Of a stretch of 64,000 bases of DNA, positions 57,667 through 64,000 are shown piece by piece. Source of the stretch: Bacteroidales bacterium MB20-C3-3 (GTDB lineage: Bacteria; Bacteroidota; Bacteroidia; Bacteroidales; UBA932); contig CP141202.1 in NCBI GenBank assembly GCA_035609245.1, positions 2,315,875 through 2,379,874 on the forward strand, written 5' to 3'. The position numbers were made by a program, and so were the translations under genes. Numbering within the stretch: the first letter of the stretch is position 1; every line of letters starts with the position of its first letter. The notes beneath the pieces were generated by a model. The model searched no databases. It was not told the DNA's origin and saw only the letters and a program-made list of their open reading frames with translations.

Positions 57667-58821
57667 CTAATTTTTTGATTTGGAATATTTTGTGTTAATA
57701 AAGTATATTATAATAACTGCAAAAGCGCAAAAGGCTATCATACCCGGAAGAGCTTTAAGTTCAAGAGCTCCCACAAGCAGATTGATAATTGTATTTCCCA
57801 GAAGAGCAATCGAGAGGGCAATACTTAAAGCTGTTCCGGATACAGCCTTGTACTTTTCGCCAATCTCCCCTATAACAACCGGGAATGTAGAGGCGAGGCC
57901 CAGGCCAATTAGGAATGTTCCTGTAATTGCTGTACCTGAACTCTCGGCACCACCTAATATAAAAGCACCAATTGCGGCAATTACCATACTGATGTACAGG
58001 ATAATCCGTCTGTGAATAAATCTTAGCAACAGGCTTAGAAGAACTCTTCCTGCTCCTATACCAAAAACAACAAAACTAAGTGCATATAGAGCATTCTCTT
58101 TTGAGAACTCTTTAATCTGCTCAAGGAAATTTGGAGTCCACGAACTGCTGATTCCCTCCACACCACTCTGGAAAAACAGAATGAATGAGAGCAGTAAAAG
58201 GGTAGGCTCTTTTATTAGTTTGCCGATTTTCACTGCCGGTCCACCCTCTTTGAATTTGCCCTCCGGAAAGCTCACAAACAGGTAGGCTAAAGCAGATAGG
58301 GTCATAATCACTCCTGCTCCGGCCACAATAGGTACATAAGAGTAGCTTTTACTCAACCAGGCATAAATGAGAGGTATTGTTATTGCTCCAACAGTATAGA
58401 AGATACCCAGGATACTAAGGTTAGATGGCCTTGTTTTATCAGTTGATGCATCTGAAACCAGAGCGTTTGAAAGACCGTTGAGGACTCCGCCTCCAAAACC
58501 AATCACAAAAATTGCTAACCTTACCATAGAGACAGATTCTGCAAAGGCAAGCATCTCCATCCCCAAAACGGTTAGTAAAGTTGATGCAATAATGAGCATC
58601 TTATATCCGTATCTGTCAATAATCGGCCCAAAAACCAGAGAACCAAGCATTATTCCAAAGGGGAGAAGGCTTGCAACAGTTGATGCATTTGCTGTTGAAA
58701 GGGAGAATCTCTCAGTAAGTGAAGGGAGTACCGTTCCTAAGATAACGAATGCCATTCCAAAGAAGGCCATTCCTGCAAAACCGGCTGCAAGAACAGCGGC
58801 ATTTGATCTACTCTTTTCCAT
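57667..58821 (-). CDS. MFS sugar transporter
   Basis: 384 residues, twelve membrane helices. The cytoplasmic loop 2-3 motif is GSLVFGPIIDRYGYKML (about 60-76). The pattern is that of a major facilitator of the sugar-permease type, but the substrate is not visible. It overlaps the upstream ROK kinase gene by 14 bp and is followed by the SIS gene after 3 bp, so uptake, phosphorylation and a phosphosugar-binding step are encoded together. Confidence 0.85.
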   Translation of the reverse strand: MEKSRSNAAVLAAGFAGMAFFGMAFVILGTVLPSLTERFSLSTANASTVASLLPFGIMLGSLVFGPIIDRYGYKMLIIASTLLTVLGMEMLAFAESVSMVRLAIFVIGFGGGVLNGLSNALVSDASTDKTRPSNLSILGIFYTVGAITIPLIYAWLSKSYSYVPIVAGAGVIMTLSALAYLFVSFPEGKFKEGGPAVKIGKLIKEPTLLLLSFILFFQSGVEGISSSWTPNFLEQIKEFSKENALYALSFVVFGIGAGRVLLSLLLRFIHRRIILYISMVIAAIGAFILGGAESSGTAITGTFLIGLGLASTFPVVIGEIGEKYKAVSGTALSIALSIALLGNTIINLLVGALELKALPGMIAFCAFAVIIIYFINTKYSKSKN

Positions 58822-59719
58822 TTTTTATAGCTATTGCGCCAGCTCCATAGAGACCGGCATCGTTTGGTAATTGCGTTGCTTTAAAAGTACACTGCCTTAT
58901 TGCAATAGGCTGAGCCCATTTTATTGCCTCGGCATATATTCTGTCAATAAACCTGGTGGCAGGTCCAAAAAGCCCCCCGCCAAAGATAACCATCTGAGGG
59001 TTGAATAGGCTTACAAAATTTGCAGCAGCCATTCCCCACATCTCAATTGCCTGATCAATAATTTTCACGGCTAAAGGGTCGCCCTGGTCATATCTCTCAA
59101 AAACATCATGAGAGGTTATCTTTCCCGGGTAAACTTTGCCCGCCTGCATTGCAATTCCCGTGCCTGATGCGTGGCTCTCAAAACATCCGCAGCCATCCCA
59201 CTCCTTATTATAGGGAGGTTTAAGTGCCATCCATCCGGTTGCCCCCACAATATCTGATGCTCCGTGAAGAACCCTTCCGTCTATTAGTATTCCGGCACCA
59301 ATTCCCGTTCCCGCAGCAATAAATATTGCATTATCACAACCCTTTGCGGCTCCCAGACTCACCTCTCCAAGAATATAGGCTGTTCTGTCACTCTCAATTG
59401 TAATCTTTGAGTTGGGAAAATTCAATAAAAGCTCTTTTCTAAGAGGGTACTCTTCCCAGCCGGGAATATTCGGACACCATACTTTCCCACTCTTTGAGTA
59501 GGAGATTCCCGGAACACAAACACCAACAGAGATCTCATCTCCCGGGTTGAGACCGGCCTTCTCAAGTATTACCCTGCATACATCACAAATCAGCTTACCA
59601 ACCTCCTCACCACCCTTTCCCTCAAGCAGTACCGTTTCACGCATCAATATTGAATTATTTTCATGAAAAAGGGCACCAGATATTTTTGTGCCCCCAAGGT
59701 CTATGCCAATATAGATCAT
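58808..59719 (-). CDS. ROK-family sugar kinase
   Basis: 303 residues. It has the ATP-binding GIDLGGTKISGALF (about 4-17), the second phosphate motif IFIAAGTGIGAGILIDG (about 128) and the catalytic and sugar-binding Glu region CFESHASGTGIA. The zinc-binding signature usual in ROK proteins (a His followed by CGCGxxGCxE) is degraded to GCGCFE. The position that usually reads GHM is GWM, so at least one Cys and the His are missing. It phosphorylates a hexose or aminosugar; which one is unknown. It lies between pncA and the MFS gene. Confidence 0.85.
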   Translation of the reverse strand: MIYIGIDLGGTKISGALFHENNSILMRETVLLEGKGGEEVGKLICDVCRVILEKAGLNPGDEISVGVCVPGISYSKSGKVWCPNIPGWEEYPLRKELLLNFPNSKITIESDRTAYILGEVSLGAAKGCDNAIFIAAGTGIGAGILIDGRVLHGASDIVGATGWMALKPPYNKEWDGCGCFESHASGTGIAMQAGKVYPGKITSHDVFERYDQGDPLAVKIIDQAIEMWGMAAANFVSLFNPQMVIFGGGLFGPATRFIDRIYAEAIKWAQPIAIRQCTFKATQLPNDAGLYGAGAIAIKNGKE

Positions 59720-59720
59720 C

Positions 59721-60320
59721 TTATATTATGGTTACATTTTTATAATGAGATAACTCTTTAAGTATCTTTTCGTGTCCCTCCCTCTCAACATAAGCCAGAG
59801 CATCAGAAATAAGATATACCCGTCTGCCTGAATCAGCAAGATCTCTTACTGTTGCGTTAATGCAAAATTCTGTAGCAATTCCGCATACATAAACATCGCC
59901 ATCTCCCTGATCTGCAGCGTGCATTTTAATATAGTTGTCAAGTGTTCCGTTTACTGAATTTACAGCTTCATATCCGGAGTATTGCTCTTTTAGAGGATCC
60001 TCTCCCTTAAGAAACAAGTTCCCCCTCTGAGGTCTTGAATTTTTATTTAATATTTCTGAGTAAAAACTATCATGAACAGATCCTCCTCTTGTTCCCTGAA
60101 CACAATGGGGAGGCCATACTCCTCCAAATTCAGTGAATGATGAGTGATTTGAAGGGTGGTGGTCACATATATAGGCAACAACCATATCATCGTGTTTATT
60201 AATGAACTTTACAGCCTCCTTTACAGCACTCTCTGAATTAAGACATGCCAGTGTACCATCAATAAAATCGTAGAGCATATCTACAACAACTATTACCGGA
60301 ACTGCTTTTTCACTCTTCAT
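59721..60320 (-). CDS. pncA: Nicotinamidase / isochorismatase-fold amidase
   Basis: 199 residues from ATG 60320 (the frame runs 11 codons further). Hydrolyses nicotinamide to nicotinate. The catalytic triad is Asp in VVVDMLYDF, Lys in FLKGEDP and Cys in IATEFCINA. Metal ligands are in CDHHPSNHSSF. It overlaps the pncB gene by 11 bp. The pair converts nicotinamide to nicotinate mononucleotide, the NAD salvage route. Start choice rests on the overlap and the conserved MKSEKAVPVIVVVDM. Confidence 0.92.
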   Translation of the reverse strand: MKSEKAVPVIVVVDMLYDFIDGTLACLNSESAVKEAVKFINKHDDMVVAYICDHHPSNHSSFTEFGGVWPPHCVQGTRGGSVHDSFYSEILNKNSRPQRGNLFLKGEDPLKEQYSGYEAVNSVNGTLDNYIKMHAADQGDGDVYVCGIATEFCINATVRDLADSGRRVYLISDALAYVEREGHEKILKELSHYKNVTII

Positions 60321-61788
60321 TGAAGTTCTTAATCTCGTTAATAAGTGATTCAATTAAACCATTTTTAAGATCATAAAGCTCATCAGAGATATCAACCTTA
60401 TAAAAGTGAGGATTGATAAGTCTGGTCTGCGTTTCATTCAAACATTGAAGGTTGCTAAGGTAGTAATTTCTCCGTTCTGCAACAGGCTTCCCTTTGATAA
60501 TTATTTCTCCTCCCTGCATAACAGGATTTTGCAATGTTTTATATGTATACGACCCTGCTCTGATGGATGTAATTTTAGTGTCGTCAAACTCATCTCTAAG
60601 GGTAAACTCCTCACCATTCTCAATTTTCTGAGAGGTAGCATCCCCTCTGAGGCAGGTAATATCTCCCTTAAAATGTCCATTACTTATAATCCTGTATGTA
60701 ATCTGAAAACCCGGATTAATAGCTTTGCTCTTATCTTCAGATCTTTTCAGAACACCTGTCCCATCAATCTCTACAAGTTTATAAACATTTCCAAAGCATG
60801 GATTGTGTTTACTTGTTGCAATGGCGTCTCCGACTCCGTAAGAGTCAATCATTGCACCCTGTCTCTCAATCTCGGCAATAATGTACTCGTCAAGAGAATT
60901 TGTGGCAAAAATCCTGCATTTTCTAAGCCCTGCATCATCAAGCATCTCTCTAGTCTTAATTGACAAGTAGGTTAAGTCCCCGCTATCCAGTCTTATTCCA
61001 AAACTTGCCGGATAGCTGTCATCAACACCATTTTGTTTGAACGCTTTAATTGCGTTCTTCACTCCGCATCTAAGGGTGTCGTATGTGTCAACAAGCAGAA
61101 TCAGAGGCTCTCCAAAGTGAGTCTTAATGTAAGCGTTAAAGGCTTCAAGTTCCCCAGCAATGGTACACCCAAATGCAGTAATAAAGCTGTGTGCCATTGT
61201 TCCGGTAACAGGAACTCCAAACTTTTGCGATGTAAGAATATTTGAGGTACTAGAGCAGCCGCCTATATACGCAGCTTTTGCTCCGTAAATAGCTGCCCAG
61301 GGACCATGTGCTCTTCTGGAGCCAAATTCACTAACAGGTTTTGATGTACTTCTTGTAACTCTCGAGGCCTTAGTGGCAATTGCCATTTGATGATTCATAA
61401 TGGTAAGAAGAGGAGTCTCAAGAACTTGTGCCTCAATAAGCGGCCCCTCTACTGTAATAACAGGCTGTGTGGGAAAGGCAATCTCACCCTCCTCCATTGC
61501 ATATATGTTTCCTGTAAATTTCATATTTGCAAGGTATTTTCTGTATGAAGAGTACTCCTCTCCCGGCAGAAATTTTTCAAAAAACGACTCCTCCTGACCT
61601 CCAAGAGCTTTAACCATTTCAATTGCCTGCTCAACTCCGCTTACAACAGCCCAGTTATTTTTATCAGGTGCGCTTCTGTAGAATAGGTTGAAAACGGCCC
61701 TTTTGTTCTCAAGACCAAGGTCATGAAATGTTTTGCCCATTGTATACTGATACTTATCTGAGCAGTATGATGTTTCAAGAATGTGCAT
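60310..61788 (-). CDS. pncB: Nicotinate phosphoribosyltransferase
   Basis: 492 residues from ATG 61788, a start just after the Hpt gene stop; the longer frame to 61827 would run into that gene. It makes nicotinate mononucleotide from nicotinate and PRPP with ATP. It has SDKYQYTMGKTF at the start, FGSRRAHGPWAA (about 170) and GTMAHSFITAFG (about 211) with the catalytic His, plus LRLDSGDL-like IRLDSGDLTYLS. It is the Gram-positive-type long form. It follows the Hpt gene after 5 bp. Confidence 0.95.
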   Translation of the reverse strand: MHILETSYCSDKYQYTMGKTFHDLGLENKRAVFNLFYRSAPDKNNWAVVSGVEQAIEMVKALGGQEESFFEKFLPGEEYSSYRKYLANMKFTGNIYAMEEGEIAFPTQPVITVEGPLIEAQVLETPLLTIMNHQMAIATKASRVTRSTSKPVSEFGSRRAHGPWAAIYGAKAAYIGGCSSTSNILTSQKFGVPVTGTMAHSFITAFGCTIAGELEAFNAYIKTHFGEPLILLVDTYDTLRCGVKNAIKAFKQNGVDDSYPASFGIRLDSGDLTYLSIKTREMLDDAGLRKCRIFATNSLDEYIIAEIERQGAMIDSYGVGDAIATSKHNPCFGNVYKLVEIDGTGVLKRSEDKSKAINPGFQITYRIISNGHFKGDITCLRGDATSQKIENGEEFTLRDEFDDTKITSIRAGSYTYKTLQNPVMQGGEIIIKGKPVAERRNYYLSNLQCLNETQTRLINPHFYKVDISDELYDLKNGLIESLINEIKNFNEE

Positions 61789-61793
61789 GGAAT

Positions 61794-62195
61794 TTACCCC
61801 TTCATTGTAGAGAGTACAAGGCTCCACTCATCTGTTAGTTGTACAAAAAGGTGAGGGAGCATCTCCCCTTTGTGCTCTGTGTGGGGATTACCCCACTCCC
61901 TGGCAGTCATTTCAATGGCTTTAGCTATATTGCCAAGCCTGTTGAAACATATATTGTATGCAGAGCCTTTAATTGAATGAGATGCAAATCTTAGAGTTTC
62001 AAGAGATTCCTGAGGAAGATTGCCTCCAGAGTTATATCTCTCTACAACCTCAGCTATTGAACTAATGTAATCCGGGACCTGACCCCTTACACTCTCGAAC
62101 AACAACTCAACTACCTCTAAATCTGAATCAATCTTTTCAAGAAGTTCCTCTCTGTTGAAGTGGGTATCGTCAATAATAACCGGATTACTCTCCAT
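61794..62195 (-). CDS. Stand-alone histidine phosphotransfer (Hpt) protein
   Basis: 133 residues, all helical. Residues about 66-115 form the Hpt signature, with the phospho-accepting His in HSIKGSAYNICFNRLGNIA (about 89). It relays phosphate between a hybrid histidine kinase and a response regulator, but neither is encoded in the window. It sits between the LolA-like gene (5 bp) and pncB (5 bp) in a tight operon, an unusual place for a phosphorelay protein. Confidence 0.85.
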   Translation of the reverse strand: MESNPVIIDDTHFNREELLEKIDSDLEVVELLFESVRGQVPDYISSIAEVVERYNSGGNLPQESLETLRFASHSIKGSAYNICFNRLGNIAKAIEMTAREWGNPHTEHKGEMLPHLFVQLTDEWSLVLSTMKG

Positions 62196-62200
62196 AATTG

Positions 62201-62980
62201 TTATTTATCTAAGTTAGATGATGAGAATTGTGCCTCACTCATTTGTGACTGTGCCTTAAACTTATCTGTCTTTAAAACAGATTTTCGGCCGTTCTGTTCG
62301 TTTTTCATCTCCATTTCGTAATAGAAATAGTTTCCGCCTTCAACAGGCCTGTAATCTCCAATGATTTGAGTCTTTAACAGTTTGTTCTTTAGATCGTAAT
62401 ATTCTATCTTGTAGCAGAGGAAATTATCTTTATCAATATAAGAGACCTTCTTTGAGAATCCATTTGACTGGGCAGCCTCTGTAGAAACAGGCGTAGCCTC
62501 AATAACATGGCAAGCTTTACCATTTATATTCTCAGATGAGATTATTTTATAATCAAAATCATCAATGTTTGGCTTACTCATATCTGCATTTGTAAACTCT
62601 GAACCCATGAAATTCTTTCCCTTTTCATTACTTACAACCCTTCTTGTTTTCTTAAGAGCAGGCATATAGATCCACATCTCATCTGCACGATCTTCATAAT
62701 CAAAAATCAGGATAGAGGTGCCTTTAACATCTGCAGGATCTGTAAATTTCATCATCATTTTGGTAACATCTCCAAATTTTTTGCTGGCCATGTTAAGAGT
62801 TCTGCTTCTTGTATTACCCTTTGCATCCATAATTTTAAGAGTAGTGGTCATCTCCATCGAGCCAAGAGCAATTGCATCAGCAGATTTTCTGCTAATATCC
62901 TTAGGATTCTGGGCTGTAACAGTGCAGCTTATTAATATAGTGATAATGAGAGTATTCAGCTTGTAATTAAATGATTTCAT
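62201..62980 (-). CDS. Outer-membrane lipoprotein-sorting (LolA-like) protein
   Basis: 259 residues. A signal peptide (about 1-23, cleaved near VTAQN) is followed by a LolA-like fold of the family that accompanies RND exporters: MTTTLKIMDAKGNTRSRTL, FTDPADVKGTSILIFDYEDR, EMWIYMPALKKTRRVVSNEKG, MGSEFTNADMSKP. This type is thought to handle lipids with the coupled RND permease. Its start overlaps the RND gene by 14 bp, so the two are translated together. Confidence 0.88.
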   Translation of the reverse strand: MKSFNYKLNTLIITILISCTVTAQNPKDISRKSADAIALGSMEMTTTLKIMDAKGNTRSRTLNMASKKFGDVTKMMMKFTDPADVKGTSILIFDYEDRADEMWIYMPALKKTRRVVSNEKGKNFMGSEFTNADMSKPNIDDFDYKIISSENINGKACHVIEATPVSTEAAQSNGFSKKVSYIDKDNFLCYKIEYYDLKNKLLKTQIIGDYRPVEGGNYFYYEMEMKNEQNGRKSVLKTDKFKAQSQMSEAQFSSSNLDK

Positions 62981-64000
62981 GTTTTTTGCCGTTTTTAAGA
63001 AATGTTGGTTTAAAAATAATACAAATTGCCGGAACCAGCAATAATGATGAGACCAGACAAAAGAGAAGAGAGAGAATTATGAGCAGTGCAAAAGATTTGA
63101 TAATAGGGAATGATGAGAAAAACAGAATTGAGAATCCCAGCATAACCGAAAGTGCGTTAATTGTTATTCCTCTGCCCGCTGTTTTCAGAGCAGTAACAGC
63201 AGCCTCTCTGTAATCTCTTCCTGAGGATATCTCACTCTTCATCCTCCAGAACATATGAATCGTAAAGTCCACTCCCAGACCGATAGATACAGATGAGAGC
63301 AGTGCTGTAACAATATCCAGCTTTATTCCGCTCCACCCCATAAATCCAAATGTGCACAGGACTGCAAATACCAACGGTAATGAGCCAAGTAAACCTGCTG
63401 ATATACTTTTGAAAATAATTGCCAGAAGTAAAAATATTGCAATAAATGCAAAAAGAAGAGAGTAGTATTGACCTTTGACTATTGATTCACTCATCTCCTT
63501 TTCAACCAGAGAGTAGCCACCAACCAGAGTCAGAGAGGGATCATTACCCAGAATATTATTTACAGATTCAATAATCCTCTCAAGATCCTTCATACCTGTT
63601 GCATTGAACTGAATTGTCACAGCAGCCCTGGTGTAGTCAAAATCAACAAACTGATCAAAATCAGCAGGATCACCGCTCATTGAATAAAACTCAATATACT
63701 GAGCAACAGCGTCTCTTTCATCAGGAATTTTATTGTAACCCGGATCTGAAGGGTCATTAAGTGCTGTACTCATCTTTTTGATAATTTTTGCGATAGATGT
63801 TGCACTGCCTATTCCCTCTACCTCAGAGAGCTCCTTCTCGTATCCCTCCATTCTCTTGAGAAGTTCAGGGTCCTTTATGTCACCTTCAAAAACAGCAGTC
63901 ATAAGCTTGCTGCCTCCAAACTCCCTGTTTGCAATCTCAATACTTTTATTGAAAGGGTGTTTTGCAGGGAGAATATTATTGAAATCAGAGGCCACTCTCA
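62967..64000 (-). CDS. RND/MMPL-family exporter, C-terminal part only (N-terminus outside window)
   Basis: The frame is open to the right edge, so the GTG at 63995 is internal. The visible about 344 residues contain a periplasmic domain (about 1-165), then five or six membrane helices with SLLFAFIAIFLLLAIIF, the hallmark GLGVDFTIHMFWRMK (about 243) of SSD/MMPL transporters, and a C-terminal helix pair. It belongs to the type that pairs with a LolA-like protein for export of lipids or lipoproteins. It is the first gene of the operon as far as the window shows. Confidence 0.88.
   Translation of the reverse strand, partial: RVASDFNNILPAKHPFNKSIEIANREFGGSKLMTAVFEGDIKDPELLKRMEGYEKELSEVEGIGSATSIAKIIKKMSTALNDPSDPGYNKIPDERDAVAQYIEFYSMSGDPADFDQFVDFDYTRAAVTIQFNATGMKDLERIIESVNNILGNDPSLTLVGGYSLVEKEMSESIVKGQYYSLLFAFIAIFLLLAIIFKSISAGLLGSLPLVFAVLCTFGFMGWSGIKLDIVTALLSSVSIGLGVDFTIHMFWRMKSEISSGRDYREAAVTALKTAGRGITINALSVMLGFSILFFSSFPIIKSFALLIILSLLFCLVSSLLLVPAICIIFKPTFLKNGKKHEII

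Overview
The window reads as a chromosomal segment of a Bacteroidota bacterium, most likely of the order Bacteroidales. The signs are: repeated TAnnTTTG -7 promoter boxes upstream of genes, few Shine-Dalgarno sequences, and family markers typical of the phylum (DUF4295 beside L28/L33, DUF4199, DUF4293, Bacteroidota putative porin, bactofilin, LolA-like sorting protein, BACON, WG and Fib_succ_major domains, MqnP-type UbiA). I cannot fix the genus. Gene density is high. I found no tRNA, rRNA, CRISPR array, prophage or intact insertion sequence.

Layout. 1-3906: partial steroid 5-alpha-reductase homologue and acyl-ACP thioesterase (minus), divergent from pyrG and a glutaminyl cyclase. 3907-4463: a GC-rich, gene-free stretch with a perfect 69-bp direct repeat, a 16-bp terminal inverted repeat and a long interrupted hairpin. 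4464-11880: mnmD, secA, lpdA, bactofilin, a GT2 glycosyltransferase and DUF4199. 12019-17315: translation cluster thrS-infC-rpmI-rplT-lepB-rpmB-rpmG-DUF4295; infC starts on AUC behind a perfect AGGAGG. 17368-28649: an AT-rich accessory block. It holds a BACON/LRR lipoprotein with a barrel partner on the minus strand. On the plus strand it holds a small putative regulator, a transmembrane Hanks-type kinase, an EF-hand/LRR secreted protein, a Cys-rich membrane protein, a lipoprotein, a TPR protein, a WG-repeat protein and a Fib_succ_major protein. It separates the L28/L33/DUF4295 cluster from ftsY. 28768-37280: ftsY, pheT, ubiA/mqnP, an M14 peptidase, enolase and a SIMPL protein, with a strongly structured non-coding element at 35056-35157. 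37323-46504: a tight operon of amidase, uvrB, a RelA/SpoT homologue with a degenerate hydrolase site, uvrA and an outer-membrane barrel. 46513-56855: M28-like protein, mtgA, TPR, DUF4293, nucleoside phosphorylase, SirB1-like protein, LolC/E-like permease, MltF-like transglycosylase and putative porin. 56902-64000: a compressed minus-strand operon running RND exporter, LolA-like, Hpt, pncB, pncA, ROK kinase, MFS, SIS.

The core genes cover translation, secretion, nucleotide repair, envelope synthesis and NAD salvage. The best candidate for something undescribed is the kinase-centred block at 17368-28649. It combines a cytoplasmic kinase with an unfamiliar extracytoplasmic domain, a 3-bp-spaced putative DNA-binding partner and several secreted repeat proteins. 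One part of it (LRR plus Cys-rich membrane gene) lies between two copies of a 52-bp direct repeat. Many gene starts here were moved from the longest reading frame by promoter position, family length or overlap.
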